Source of the DNA: VAZQ01 sp963807865
GTDB lineage: Bacteria > Pseudomonadota > Alphaproteobacteria > Rhizobiales > Xanthobacteraceae
Assembly: GCA_963807865.1 (NCBI GenBank)
Contig: CAWEDK010000032.1
Coordinates: forward strand, 62,001 to 126,000
DNA length: 64,000 nucleotides
Reading direction: 5' to 3'
The notes below the pieces were generated by a model. It was not told the DNA's origin and searched no databases. It saw nothing but the letters and a program-made list of their open reading frames with translations. Made by a program: the position numbers and the translations under genes. Below, piece after piece: positions 10,691-19,479 of the stretch (positions are counted from its first letter, which is position 1; every line of letters starts with the position of its first letter).

Positions 10691-11485
10691 TCAGGGAAGG
10701 TGCTTACGCACGAGCCACAGCAAGCCGCTCCAACCTATGCAGACCGCAAGCCCGGCCGCATAGGACCACCAGACGCCGATGGGCTCCGCGAGATAGTGCA
10801 GCGTCAGGAATCCGAGTCCGAGGCCAACCAACGGGATTTGGACATGCGCCAGCACGCTGGCAGCCGCCGGACCCCCGAGACGCGGGTGCAGGATCACGAC
10901 GAAGCTTCCCATCACGATCGGAAACACCGCAAAGGCGCCGGACAGGAACGAACCGATGCGATGGCTGAGCGTCGTCACCACCGCAACCACCAGAGCCGCG
11001 GTCGCGGCGCGCAGCGGAATGTCGTAGCCCGTGCGCCGCATTTTGCTGCGCGCCGCGGTGGCGGTGCGATAGCGCGCACTGAGCGGGATGGTGAGGCCGT
11101 AAACCACGACATTGAGCGCAATAGCGCTCGCCGGCATCCAATGAACAAGCTGGAGCAACATCGCCGCGACAAGCCAGACCAGCGTCGCCGCCGCGAGACT
11201 GAGGACGAGCCCGTGCCGCTGTGCCAGCACCGCATACGTCAGCGCGAACACCGCAACGGCGGCCCCAGCGGCAACACTCCCGATCGCGCTCGCCGCAATG
11301 AAGGCCGGAGGATGCTCGATCCCGAGGATGATGTAGGCCGCGCCCGCCGCGGTCGGCAACGCGGCGATCAGCGCGCCGATGAACGGGCCACTGCGCTCAA
11401 CTGCAATCGAGGCGATGACCACGATGGATGCGGTCATCACCATCTTGAGCAGGAGTCCGTACCAGAAGGACACATCCGCGGGCAT
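10691..11485 (-). CDS. Multi-pass membrane protein, function unknown
   Basis: About 264 residues with eight or so hydrophobic segments (LLLKMVMTASIVVIASIAV, FIGALIAALPTAAGAAYIIL, IGSVAAGAAVAVFALTYAV, LVWLVAAMLLQLVHW, LNVVVYGLTIPL, LVVAVVTTLS, FAVFPIVMGSFVVI, LGLGFLTLHYLAEPIGVWWS). It has a two-half layout with glycine-proline motifs (GPFIGALIAALP and FAVFPIVMGS). Start choice: ATG 11485 has AGGA six bases upstream. The ATG at 11491 would place that AGGA directly against the start codon, and the longer frame runs into a palindromic repeat. The ribosome site therefore lies at the edge of the CTAG-bounded repeat at 11494. The transport substrate, if any, is unknown. Confidence 0.7.
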   Translation of the reverse strand: MPADVSFWYGLLLKMVMTASIVVIASIAVERSGPFIGALIAALPTAAGAAYIILGIEHPPAFIAASAIGSVAAGAAVAVFALTYAVLAQRHGLVLSLAAATLVWLVAAMLLQLVHWMPASAIALNVVVYGLTIPLSARYRTATAARSKMRRTGYDIPLRAATAALVVAVVTTLSHRIGSFLSGAFAVFPIVMGSFVVILHPRLGGPAAASVLAHVQIPLVGLGLGFLTLHYLAEPIGVWWSYAAGLAVCIGWSGLLWLVRKHLP

Positions 11486-11493
11486 GTGCATTC

Positions 11494-11658
11494 CTAATGT
11501 CCCGATTCCGAAGTTCGCATCATTTCGCGGCACCCCGGTTTGCGAACTTCGGAATCGAAGGACACTAGCAATCTATTGATCTAGAGTGGCTTTGGTTCAG
11601 AAGTCCGCATGTCGGACCCGCGGCAAGAATGATGCGGACTTCTGAACCGCCACACTTG
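11494..11658. repeat. CTAG-bounded two-hairpin palindromic unit (copy 1: hairpins A and B)
   Basis: Hairpin A covers 11494-11568. Its arms are TGTCC, one odd base and GATTCCGAAGTTCGCA, facing TGCGAACTTCGGAATC, gaa and GGACACTAG, around a 21-nt loop. A 12-bp AT-rich spacer (11569-11580) leads to hairpin B, 11581-11658, with arms GTGGC-ttt-GGTTCAGAAGTCCGCAT and ATGCGGACTTCTGAACC-GCCACACT. The outer ends are degenerate (CTAA at left, CTTG at right), while the inner CTAGs are intact. The same A-spacer-B unit, also 165 bp, recurs at 56361-56525, and a deleted form lies at 57514-57608. It sits just upstream of the minus-strand membrane gene. No transposase is present. Confidence 0.85.
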
Positions 11659-11663
11659 TCGCC

Positions 11664-11718
11664 GGGATTGACCCGGCAACCCACCTTTCGCCGATGAAAG
11701 GAGGCCCGGGTCAAGCCC
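11664..11718. repeat. Hairpin repeat with gacccgg/ccgggtc stem
   Basis: GGGATTGACCCGG pairs with CCGGGTCAAGCCC (one mismatch), with a nested CCTTTC/GAAAGG stem inside. It directly follows the CTAG two-hairpin unit but is of a different type. The wording is that of a common dispersed repeat in Bradyrhizobium-like genomes. There is no T-tract, so terminator function is not supported. Confidence 0.6.
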
Positions 11719-11752
11719 GCGCCGTAAGGCTGGAAGCCAGCAGGTAGCACAA

Positions 11753-12262
11753 TCATCCGCGTTGCATCTTCACGTCGATCGGCGGACCGCTCTTCAGCGT
11801 CTGGTAGACGACGCAATAGCGCTCGGTCAGCTTCAGGAGTTGATCGAGCTTGTCCTGCGGCGCGTCGGTATCGACGTCGAACCGCAGCCGGATCTGCGCA
11901 AATCCGACCGGCGCGTCTTTCGCGACCCCGAGCGTGCCTCGGAAATCGAGATCGCCCTCAGCCGATACCACACCGGACTTGAGCGGGATATCGAGCGCGG
12001 TCGCCACAGCTTTCAGGGTGACGCCCGCGCAGGCGACCAGCGCCTCCAGCAGCATGTCGCCGGAGCACAATTCAAGGCCGGAGCCGCCGGTCGCCGGATG
12101 CAGGCCCGCCACCGCCAACGCACGACCGGTTTCCACCTTGCAGGCGATATTGGCGTCATCGAGCATGCCCTTGGCCCGCAAGGTGATGATGGCGGATTGC
12201 GGATCGCCCTTGTAGCGCTCCTTGATCGGTGCCTGCATGGCGCGCAAGGCGGTGGCATCCAT
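11753..12262 (-). CDS. OsmC family peroxiredoxin-like protein
   Basis: 169 residues from ATG 12262, chosen because GGAG lies 6-7 bases upstream and the longer frame begins inside a repeat. OsmC/Ohr proteins reduce organic hydroperoxides with two cysteines. Here the pair is in LVACAGVTLKAVA (about residue 95) and ERYCVVYQTL (about residue 155), in the expected positions. Other family features are SGDMLLEALVAC and a C-terminal domain. It is more OsmC-like than Ohr-like by the G-L-E-L-C-S-G-D sequence. It stands alone on the minus strand, between repeats on both sides. Confidence 0.82.
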   Translation of the reverse strand: MDATALRAMQAPIKERYKGDPQSAIITLRAKGMLDDANIACKVETGRALAVAGLHPATGGSGLELCSGDMLLEALVACAGVTLKAVATALDIPLKSGVVSAEGDLDFRGTLGVAKDAPVGFAQIRLRFDVDTDAPQDKLDQLLKLTERYCVVYQTLKSGPPIDVKMQRG

Positions 12263-12285
12263 GATGTTCTCCTTCTCTCTCCTCG

Positions 12286-12374
12286 CGTCATTCCAGAGCG
12301 CCGCGAAGCAATTCAGCATCGCTCGCAAGGTCTGGATTGCTTCGTCGCCCCGTTCGGGGCTCCTCGCAATGACG
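12286..12374. repeat. Dispersed repeat (cgtcattccag...tcgcaatgacg type)
   Basis: Ends cgtcattcc and gcaatgacg are near-inverted, and the interior contains gaagcaatt and attgcttcg plus the hairpin ccccgttcgggg. It fills almost the whole gap between the OsmC and alcohol dehydrogenase genes. It belongs to a repeat family scattered between genes in rhizobial genomes. Confidence 0.65.
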
Positions 12375-12375
12375 G

Positions 12376-13431
12376 TTATCCAGGCGTGAGTACGACCCGC
12401 CCGACCACCTTGCCGGCGCGCAGATCGCTGAGCGCCGCATTCACCTCATCGAGGCGGCGAGTGGCCACAGGGATCGGCGGCAGTCCCTTCTGACGGACCA
12501 GCGCAAGCAACTCCGCCATCTCATTGAGGCTGCCGGTATAGGAACCCTGCACGGTGATCGCGCGCAGTGGGAATGGCGGCACCGGCAGCATGATCTCGCC
12601 GCCGTAGAGGCCGACGACGATCAGCTTGCCGCCCTTGATGAGACTGTCGATCCCGAGCCGCACGGTGCCGGAGGAGCCGACGAGATCAATCGTCGCCCAG
12701 GCGCCACCGTTGGTCGCCTGCACGATCTGCTGCGCCGCGTCAGCCGCGCTGCCATCGATCACATGGCTCGCACCCGCATTCTTCGCCGCTTCGCGTTTCA
12801 TCGGATCGACGTCGACAACCACGCTGCTATGCCCGCCCATTGCCTGATGGAGCGCAATGCACATCAGACCAAGCCCCCCCGCCCCGATGACGACGACCGG
12901 GTCGGTCGTCAACGTCGGCCCGACCTTTTTTAGTGCGCTGTAGGTGGTGAGCCCCGAACAGGCGAGCGGCGCGGCGCGCTCCGGCGGCAGGTCGCCGATG
13001 TCGAAGAGATAGCGCGGGTGCGGCACCATCAGATAGTCGCTGTAGCCGCCGTGACGGAAAACACCGATGCTGCTGGGCTTGGTGCAGAGTTGCTCGTCGC
13101 CGCGCCGGCAGACGCCGCACTCGCCGCAGCCCATCCAGGGGTCCACGATCCGCCGGTCACCGATCCGCACGCCGCGCGCCTGCGGGCCGAACGCCGCCAC
13201 CTCGCCAACATTCTCGTGGCCGAGCGTGACCGGCAGCTTCATGCCGCGATCGGCGAGACTGAGCCGCTTGCCGCCACCAAGATCGAAGTAGCCGTCGGAC
13301 AGATGGAGGTCGCTGTGGCAGACGCCGGCGGCGATCACCTTCAACAGCACCTCGGTGCCCTGCGGCTCTGGCGTCGGCTGCTCGGCGAGTTGCAACTCGG
13401 CGCCGGATTTGGCGATCTGGAAGCTTCGCAT
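12376..13431 (-). CDS. Zinc-dependent alcohol dehydrogenase (MDR superfamily)
   Basis: Intact, 351 residues. Catalytic zinc ligands are visible in GVCHSDLH (Cys about 38) and LGHENVGEV (His-Glu, about 72). The structural zinc loop has four cysteines in GCGECGVCRRGDEQLC. The Rossmann motif is VVIGAGGLGLM with VDVDPMKR, where Asp suggests NAD. It oxidises an alcohol or reduces an aldehyde; the substrate is not readable from sequence. Zinc ADHs and NADPH-dependent cinnamyl-alcohol-type enzymes both fit the layout. It is transcribed alone and bounded by repeat elements. Confidence 0.88.
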   Translation of the reverse strand: MRSFQIAKSGAELQLAEQPTPEPQGTEVLLKVIAAGVCHSDLHLSDGYFDLGGGKRLSLADRGMKLPVTLGHENVGEVAAFGPQARGVRIGDRRIVDPWMGCGECGVCRRGDEQLCTKPSSIGVFRHGGYSDYLMVPHPRYLFDIGDLPPERAAPLACSGLTTYSALKKVGPTLTTDPVVVIGAGGLGLMCIALHQAMGGHSSVVVDVDPMKREAAKNAGASHVIDGSAADAAQQIVQATNGGAWATIDLVGSSGTVRLGIDSLIKGGKLIVVGLYGGEIMLPVPPFPLRAITVQGSYTGSLNEMAELLALVRQKGLPPIPVATRRLDEVNAALSDLRAGKVVGRVVLTPG

Positions 13432-13462
13432 GGTGGATCCTGTGCGTCGGCTGTTTCAACAT

Positions 13463-13553
13463 CGTCGTGGCCCGGCTCGTCGGGGCCATCCGCGTCTTAA
13501 CAGAGCCAACGTATAAAGACGTAGATGTCCGGCACAAGGCCGGGCATGACGAC
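13463..13553. repeat. Dispersed repeat (cgtcgtggcccgg...ccgggcatgacgac)
   Basis: The ends cgtcgtggcccgg and ccgggcatgacgac are near-inverted, with an AT-rich centre (aacgtataaagacg). It lies between the alcohol dehydrogenase start and the end of the ABC ATPase gene. It is another member of the rhizobial intergenic palindrome type. Confidence 0.6.
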
Positions 13554-13569
13554 ACAGATCACTTCCGCA

Positions 13570-14361
13570 TCACCACCACATGGCCGCGCCGGCTGCTGTC
13601 CTGGTCTCGCCATCGTCCACCGTGGCGGCTCGATCGAGCGAACGGTCGAGCGAAGCAAGCACGCGGCGCTTGACGAAGTCGAATGCGGCCGACTGCCGGT
13701 CGCGCGGCCGCGGCAGATCGCACACGATCTCCTCGTGCACGCGTCCGGGGTGCGGACGCATGACCATGACGCGGTCAGCAAGGACGATCGCTTCCTCGAC
13801 ATCATGCGTCACCATGATCAGGGTCGGCTTGAGATCGTCCCACAGGCTCAGCAAGTGCTCCTGCAGATCGGAGCGGGTAAACGCGTCAAGCGCGGAAAAC
13901 GGCTCGTCGAGCAGCAGCACCTGGGGCTGCGGCACTAGCGCGCGCAAAATTGCAACGCGTTGCGCTTGGCCGCCAGACAGTTCGCGCGGCCAGACCCTCG
14001 CCTTATCGGCGAGGCCGACGCGATCAAGTGCGGCCGCCACGCGCTGGCGCCGCTCATCCGCCGGACGGGCCTCGAGGCCGAAGCCGACGTTGTCGGCCAC
14101 CCGCAGCCATGGCAGCAGGCGCGGCTCTTGGAAAATGATGCCGATCCGCTCATGCGGCGACGTGATGACGGCGCCGTCGAGCACGACCCGGCCCTGCGTC
14201 GGTGCGTCGAGCCCGGAAATCGCACGCAGCATGGTGGACTTGCCGCAGCCGGAGCCGCCGATCACCACGAGAATTTCGCCCGGTGCAACGTCAAGCGAAA
14301 CACCCTCGAGCGCCCGCACACCGTTGGGATAGGTCTTGCCAACCCGCTCGAGCACAAGCAT
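13570..14361 (-). CDS. Nitrate/sulfonate/taurine-type ABC transporter ATP-binding protein
   Basis: About 263 residues. Walker A is GGSGCGKST, the Q-loop region IIFQEPRLLPWL is typical of the SsuB/TauB/NrtD group, the signature is LSGGQAQR, and Walker B is VLLLDEPFSALDAFTR followed by THDVEEA. It energises import with the permease and binding protein encoded upstream. ATG 14361 is preferred because GAGGA sits 8 bases upstream. A GTG at 14379 would overlap the permease stop and add six residues. The proline-arginine stretch LPRPRDRQS near the C-terminus is usual for this group. Confidence 0.85.
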   Translation of the reverse strand: MLVLERVGKTYPNGVRALEGVSLDVAPGEILVVIGGSGCGKSTMLRAISGLDAPTQGRVVLDGAVITSPHERIGIIFQEPRLLPWLRVADNVGFGLEARPADERRQRVAAALDRVGLADKARVWPRELSGGQAQRVAILRALVPQPQVLLLDEPFSALDAFTRSDLQEHLLSLWDDLKPTLIMVTHDVEEAIVLADRVMVMRPHPGRVHEEIVCDLPRPRDRQSAAFDFVKRRVLASLDRSLDRAATVDDGETRTAAGAAMWW

Positions 14362-14371
14362 CGACGTATCC

Positions 14372-15208
14372 TCAGGCACGGCCGAAACGGTCTTCCCAGC
14401 GCAGGAATGGCGCGGAGATAAGCACGATCAGCCAATCGGTCAGCTTGCCGAGGATGGCGAAGGCGACGATCGCGGCGACGATCTGTGCGGGCTTGCCGAG
14501 TTGCTGGCCGTCGATCAGCAGGAAGCCCAAGCCCTGAGAGGCACCCATGAACTCGGCGGCCACCACGAACATCCAGCCGAGTCCCAGGCCGGCGCGCAAC
14601 GAGATCACATAGGCCGGCATCACGGCAGGGAGCAGAATGCGCCGGACCATGGCGGCACCCGACAGCCGGAACGCGCGCCCGACCTCGACGATCTTGCGGT
14701 CGACCGACAGCACCGCGCCCATGACGCCCAGATAGACCGGAAAGAACACGCCGACCGCGATCAAGATAATCTTCGATTCCTCGAAGATGCCGAACCAGAG
14801 AATGAACAGCGGCACCCAGGCGATCGACGGAATGGCGCGCAGCGCCTGCAACGTCGGGTCGATCAGCCGATGGGAAAGACCCGAATAGCCGGTGATGGCG
14901 CCGAATACGGTTCCGCTCACGACGCCCAGGGCAAAGCCCATGACGACGCGCCACAACGTGATCGCGGCATGACTTTGCAGTTCGCCAGTTTGCGCAAGGT
15001 CGGAGAATGTCGTGAAGATGACCGACGGCGGCGGCACCAGCCGACCACTTGCCAACCCGGTGTGTACCGCGATCTCCCAAGCCAGCGCCACCGCCACCGG
15101 AATGGCCAGGCCGAGGGCTGGGCGCGACAGTCTTAGCGCCCAGGACCTCGTTGTGGCCGGCTCATCCGCGGCTTGGTCGACCGTTGCGGTCATAGCAACA
15201 ACAGACAT
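14372..15208 (-). CDS. Nitrate/sulfonate/taurine-type ABC transporter permease
   Basis: Intact, 278 residues with six or so membrane segments (LALGLAIPVAVALAW region, VVMGFALGVVSGTVFGAI, IILIAVGVFFPVYLGVMG, LGLGWMFVVAAEFMG, IVAAIVAFAILGKL). The permease coupling loop is RAIPSIAWVPLFILWFG with EESKI. The family is SsuC/TauC. ATG 15208 follows aggtgggat. The ATPase gene follows with near-contact, so the two are translationally coupled. The substrate is unassigned: nitrate, sulfonates, taurine and thiamine precursors are all carried by this group. Confidence 0.85.
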   Translation of the reverse strand: MSVVAMTATVDQAADEPATTRSWALRLSRPALGLAIPVAVALAWEIAVHTGLASGRLVPPPSVIFTTFSDLAQTGELQSHAAITLWRVVMGFALGVVSGTVFGAITGYSGLSHRLIDPTLQALRAIPSIAWVPLFILWFGIFEESKIILIAVGVFFPVYLGVMGAVLSVDRKIVEVGRAFRLSGAAMVRRILLPAVMPAYVISLRAGLGLGWMFVVAAEFMGASQGLGFLLIDGQQLGKPAQIVAAIVAFAILGKLTDWLIVLISAPFLRWEDRFGRA

Positions 15209-15285
15209 ATCCCACCTGCAGAAAGCAACCGGAACTCAGCCTGCGCCCTCCGAAGTGAAATGGCGACGCCGAGATGCCGCGCGTG

Positions 15286-15309
15286 CAAAAAGCCCGGCCA
15301 AAGGCCGGG
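15286..15309 (-). terminator. Rho-independent terminator after the binding-protein gene
   Basis: Stem gcccggcc/ggccgggc with a 3-nt loop, preceded on the plus strand by aaaaa, which becomes a T-tract on the minus strand. It lies between the binding-protein gene and the permease gene of one ABC operon, so it probably gives a short abundant transcript of the binding protein with partial readthrough. Confidence 0.7.
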
Positions 15310-15327
15310 CCTGCAATTCCGCGACGA

Positions 15328-16302
15328 TCAGTTGGTGACCGCCGCATGGCGATCGTCGATCAGGTCATCGACGGTCTTCTTGACGTCGACGCTTGCCGGA
15401 ACGACGCCGGCCTGCTGCAGCGCAAGTCCGGCCTGCAGGATCGATTCGCGCTGTTCCGCGCCGATCCGGTTGTGCGTCAGCTCGGTGCGCTCCTTGAGCT
15501 GCTTGTCGACCACCGCCTCGGGAAGCTTCGTCACGGAAATGAAGACGCGCTTCTCCTCGCCATAGTTGGCGAGCGCGTACTTGCGCGCCTCCTCGTAGAC
15601 CGCGATCACCCGCCGCGCGATGTCCGGATGGTCCTTGAGGAACGCCTCGCGCGCGTTGAGGACGCCCCAGGTGTTGGCTTCCTTGTTGCGATAAAACAGC
15701 TTGGCGCCATCCTCGACTTCGGCCTGCGCCATCATCGGGTCCAGCCCTGCCCAGGCGTCGACATCGCCGCGAATGAGCGCGGTCTTGCCGTCGGGATGCT
15801 GCAGCAGGACCGGAGTGATGTCCTTCTCGGTCAACTTCACCGATTGCAGCGCGCGTACCAGGAAGATGTGCGGATCGGTGCCGCGGGTCACCGCGACCCG
15901 CTTGCCCTTGAGGTCGGCGATCTTGCTGATCGGGCTATCCTTGCGGGTCACAAGCGCGGTCCATTCCGGCCGCGAATAGACGTAGATCGACTTGATCGGA
16001 TTGCCGTTGATCTTGGCCACCAGCGCGGCCGCGCCGGCGGTCGAGCCGAAATCGATCGAGCCGGCGTTCAGGAATTCGAGCGCCTTGTTGGAGCCGAGCG
16101 TCTGCACCCAGACGATCGAGATGCCGTCTCGGGCAAACTCCTTCTCAAGCAGCCCCTTGTCCTTGAGCAGGAGCGAGACGGGATTGTAGGTCGCCCAGTC
16201 AAGGCGGATCTGCTTGGGTTTCTCGGCGGCGAATGTCACCGAAGGTGCCAGCGCAGCCAGAACGGCCGAACCCAGAACGAAGCGTCGCGACAGAACGGTC
16301 AT
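15328..16302 (-). CDS. SsuA/TauA-like aliphatic sulfonate or nitrate-type binding protein
   Basis: 324 residues from ATG 16302, chosen because GGAGG lies six bases upstream and because it starts a clear signal peptide (MTVLSRRFVLGSAVLAALA, cleavage near TFA-AEKP). The mature protein has the NMT1/SsuA pattern: IRLDWATYNPVSLLLKD, LEFLNAGSIDFGSTAGAA, LKGKRVAVTRGTDPHIFLVR, DVDAWAGLDP. It delivers ligand to the permease/ATPase pair downstream. The arginines after the start could also act as a weak Tat signal. A terminator-like hairpin follows the gene. Confidence 0.85.
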   Translation of the reverse strand: MTVLSRRFVLGSAVLAALAPSVTFAAEKPKQIRLDWATYNPVSLLLKDKGLLEKEFARDGISIVWVQTLGSNKALEFLNAGSIDFGSTAGAAALVAKINGNPIKSIYVYSRPEWTALVTRKDSPISKIADLKGKRVAVTRGTDPHIFLVRALQSVKLTEKDITPVLLQHPDGKTALIRGDVDAWAGLDPMMAQAEVEDGAKLFYRNKEANTWGVLNAREAFLKDHPDIARRVIAVYEEARKYALANYGEEKRVFISVTKLPEAVVDKQLKERTELTHNRIGAEQRESILQAGLALQQAGVVPASVDVKKTVDDLIDDRHAAVTN

Positions 16303-16656
16303 GAGGAACCTCCACGTTGAGGCGGCGCGGCGTCGCATGACGTCGGCCAGCCGGTTGATGGAGGCGGGCAAAGAATCGCCCGCCCGTCAGCTTGTGCGAC
16401 GGGGCGGGCCCCGACCGCTTTAGCTGCATTTGTTAAGCGCCCGCAAGCTGCTCGCTTCAAATCGGCGCTAAAAAATTCTATAAGATAGCGATTTACCTCA
16501 GTCAATTAGAACGGAATATTGTTATTTTGGCCATAAAAAGCAATAATATCTATGTGACTAACTATTTGGGACGGAATCCTGCTTCGTCGCCTGATCCTGC
16601 GGTGCGACCGGTTCGGCCGGTGACATGCTGACCGCGCTCCGCTATCCCGATGCACC
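16303..16656. other. Divergent intergenic region between the ABC operon and glnD
   Basis: 354 bp with no credible gene, separating divergent transcription units. The middle (about 16440-16560) is much more AT-rich than its surroundings and contains an imperfect dyad around a central GGCC: attgttattttggcc facing ataaaaagcaat at about 16518-16544. Such an AT-rich dyad is a plausible regulator or promoter site for the sulfonate/nitrate-type operon. No clear -35/-10 pair could be assigned. Confidence 0.4.
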
Positions 16657-19479
16657 ATGTTGACGATCACCGACCAGAAGCCGGGCAATCCCTCCGAACT
16701 GATCGATTCGACGGCCATCGCGGCCGAGCTCGCGGCGATCGCACGTTCGCATACCGGCAACGAGCGCGACCTCCGCGCAGCCGTAACCAAGCGCCTCAAG
16801 GCCGCGCTGGTCGAAGGCCGCGCCACGGCCGAACGTCTGCTCCTGAAGGATCGTAGAGGACGGCGCTGCGCCGAGCGGCTGTGCCTCATGCAGGATGAGA
16901 TCATCCGCCTGATGTACGAGTTTGCCCTCACGTATCTGTATCCGTCGCAGAATCCGTCCGAAGCCGAACGCATGGCGATCGTGGCCACGGGTGGTTACGG
17001 GCGCGGCATCCTGGCGGCGGGCTCCGACATCGATCTGTTGTTCCTGCTGCCGTACAAGCAGACCGCCTGGGGCGAACAGATCGCAGAAGCCATCCTCTAT
17101 TGCCTGTGGGATATGGGCCTCAAGGTCGGGCACGCGACACGCACGGTCAACGAGAGCATCCGGCAGGCAAAGGCGGACATGACGATCCGCACCGCCATCC
17201 TGGAGGCCCGCTTCCTGCTCGGCGAGCGCAAGCTCTATGACGAGTTGATGACCCGCTTCGACAAGGAGGTGGTGCAGGGCACCGCTGCGGAGTTCGTCGC
17301 CGCCAAATTGGCCGAGCGGGAGGAGCGTCATCGCCGCGCCGGCCAGTCGCGCTATCTGGTCGAGCCCAACGTCAAGGACGGCAAGGGCGGCTTGCGCGAC
17401 CTCCACACGCTCTACTGGATCGCCAAGTACGTGTACCGCGTGCGCGAGCGCGAAGAACTGATCGAAAAGGGCGTGTACGACCGCCGCGAATACCGCCGCT
17501 TCCGCCGCTGCGGCGATTTCCTGTGGGCGGTGCGATGCCACATGCACTTCCTGACAGGCCGTGCGGAAGAACGGCTGTCATTCGACATCCAGCGCGAGAT
17601 CGCGGTCCGGCTCGGCTACACCGAGCATCCCGGCATGCGCGACGTCGAACGGTTCATGAAGCATTACTTCCTGATCGCCAAGGACGTCGGCGACCTGACC
17701 GCCATTCTGTGCGCCAAGCTTGAGGACACCCAGGCCAAAGCGATGCCGGTCCTGAGCCGCCTGATGGAGAAATTCCGCCCGCGAACCCGCAAGGCGCTGA
17801 GCGAAACCGACGACTTCATCGTCGAGAACAACCGCATCGACGTTGCCGATCCGGACGTTTTCACGCGTGATCCCGTTAACCTGATCCGGATCTTCCATCT
17901 CGCGCAGAAGTACAACTTGGCAATGCACCCCGAAGCGATGCACCTCGCCACGCGTTCGCTCCGGCTGATCGACGCCAAGCTGCGCCAGAACGACGAGGCC
18001 AACCGGCTGTTCCTCGATATCCTGACATCACGGAACGACGCCGAAACCGTGCTGCGGCGCATGAACGAAGCAGGCGTGCTCGGACAGTTCGTTCCCGCGT
18101 TCGGGCAGATCGTCGCGATGATGCAGTTCAACATGTATCACCACTACACGGTGGACGAGCATCTGCTGCGCTGCATCGGTGTGCTCTCCGATATCGATGC
18201 CGGTCGCACCGACGACACCAAGTTCGCCAGCGAACTGATGCGCACGATCCAGCCGCAGCACCGCACCCTGCTTTATGTCGCGCTGTTCCTGCATGACATC
18301 GCCAAAGGCCGGATCGAAGATCACTCGATTGCCGGCGCTCGGGTCGCACGCGCGCTCTGCCCGCGGCTTGGGTTCTCACCGGCCGAGACCGAAACAATCG
18401 CCTGGTTGATCGAGGTCCATCTCACGATGTCGAGTGTGGCGCAGTCCCGCGACCTCTCCGACCGGATGACGATCGAGAATTTCGCCGCGGTCGTGCAATC
18501 GGTCGAGCGCATGAAGCTGCTCACCATCCTCACCACCGCCGACATCAAAGCGGTTGGTCCGGGCGTTTGGAACGGCTGGAAGTCCCAGCTCATGCGCACG
18601 TTGTATTATGAAACCGAGCCGGTGCTGACTGGCGGATTCTCGGAGGTCAACCGCGCGCAGCGGGTCGCCGTGGCGCAGGCCGAATTCCGCGCCGAGGTCA
18701 AGGATTGGACTCCCGCCGAGCTCGACTCCTACATTGCTCTGCTCTACCCGGCCTATTGGCTCAAGGTCGATTTGCCGCAGAAGGTCGCGCACGCCCGCTT
18801 CGTGCGCGAGGCCGCGCGGGCGGGCAAATCCCTTGCCACGGCGGTCAGGTTTCCGGAGGCGCACGGCGCCATCGAACTCACGGTGCTCGCGCCCGATCAT
18901 CCGTGGCTCCTGTCGATCATCGCGGGCGCCTGCTCGATGGCCGGCGCGAATATCGTCGACGCGCAGATCTTCACCACCACCGACGGCCGCGCGCTCGACA
19001 CGATCGCGCTGTCGCGCGAGTTCGATCGTGACGAGGACGAGGCCCGCCGCGCCACCCGCATCGCGGCGTCGATCGAGAAGGCGTTGCGTGGCGAGATCAA
19101 GCTACCCGAGGTGGTCGCCCAGCGCGCGGCAGCTAAAGGAAGGCTCAAGGCATTCGCGCTGGAGCCCACGGTGATGATCAACAATCAATGGTCGAACCGC
19201 TACACCATGGTCGAGGTAACCGGGCTCGATCGGCCGGGTCTGTTGTTCGAACTGACCGCGACCCTGTCCAAGCTCAGCCTTAACATCGGCTCGGCGCATG
19301 TGGCGACGTTTGGCGAGCGGGTCGTCGACGTGTTTTATGTCACCGACCTGTTCGGCGCGAAGATCACCTCGGCCACCCGCCAGGCTGCGATCAAGCGCGC
19401 GCTGATCTCACTGTTTGCATCGAATGAAAGGCCCGCGAAAGCGGCAAGACAACCAGCGACGCGCGCTGCCGCCGGGTAG
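16657..19479 (+). CDS. glnD: Bifunctional PII uridylyltransferase/uridylyl-removing enzyme
   Basis: Intact at 940 residues, the usual rhizobial size. It senses glutamine and uridylylates or deuridylylates PII proteins, controlling nitrogen assimilation. The nucleotidyltransferase motif GGYGRGILAAGSDIDLLFL is at about 112-130. VEPNVKDGKGGLRDLHTLYW lies near 230-250, the HD hydrolase motif FLHDIAKGR near 543-551 with later conserved histidines (WLIEVHLTMS), and two C-terminal ACT domains begin near 728 (ELTVLAPDHPWLLSIIAGA) and 849 (MVEVTGLDRPGLLFELT). ATG 16657 is the only sensible start. In rhizobia glnD commonly sits beside mutS; here seven genes separate them. Confidence 0.95.
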   Translation: MLTITDQKPGNPSELIDSTAIAAELAAIARSHTGNERDLRAAVTKRLKAALVEGRATAERLLLKDRRGRRCAERLCLMQDEIIRLMYEFALTYLYPSQNPSEAERMAIVATGGYGRGILAAGSDIDLLFLLPYKQTAWGEQIAEAILYCLWDMGLKVGHATRTVNESIRQAKADMTIRTAILEARFLLGERKLYDELMTRFDKEVVQGTAAEFVAAKLAEREERHRRAGQSRYLVEPNVKDGKGGLRDLHTLYWIAKYVYRVREREELIEKGVYDRREYRRFRRCGDFLWAVRCHMHFLTGRAEERLSFDIQREIAVRLGYTEHPGMRDVERFMKHYFLIAKDVGDLTAILCAKLEDTQAKAMPVLSRLMEKFRPRTRKALSETDDFIVENNRIDVADPDVFTRDPVNLIRIFHLAQKYNLAMHPEAMHLATRSLRLIDAKLRQNDEANRLFLDILTSRNDAETVLRRMNEAGVLGQFVPAFGQIVAMMQFNMYHHYTVDEHLLRCIGVLSDIDAGRTDDTKFASELMRTIQPQHRTLLYVALFLHDIAKGRIEDHSIAGARVARALCPRLGFSPAETETIAWLIEVHLTMSSVAQSRDLSDRMTIENFAAVVQSVERMKLLTILTTADIKAVGPGVWNGWKSQLMRTLYYETEPVLTGGFSEVNRAQRVAVAQAEFRAEVKDWTPAELDSYIALLYPAYWLKVDLPQKVAHARFVREAARAGKSLATAVRFPEAHGAIELTVLAPDHPWLLSIIAGACSMAGANIVDAQIFTTTDGRALDTIALSREFDRDEDEARRATRIAASIEKALRGEIKLPEVVAQRAAAKGRLKAFALEPTVMINNQWSNRYTMVEVTGLDRPGLLFELTATLSKLSLNIGSAHVATFGERVVDVFYVTDLFGAKITSATRQAAIKRALISLFASNERPAKAARQPATRAAAG

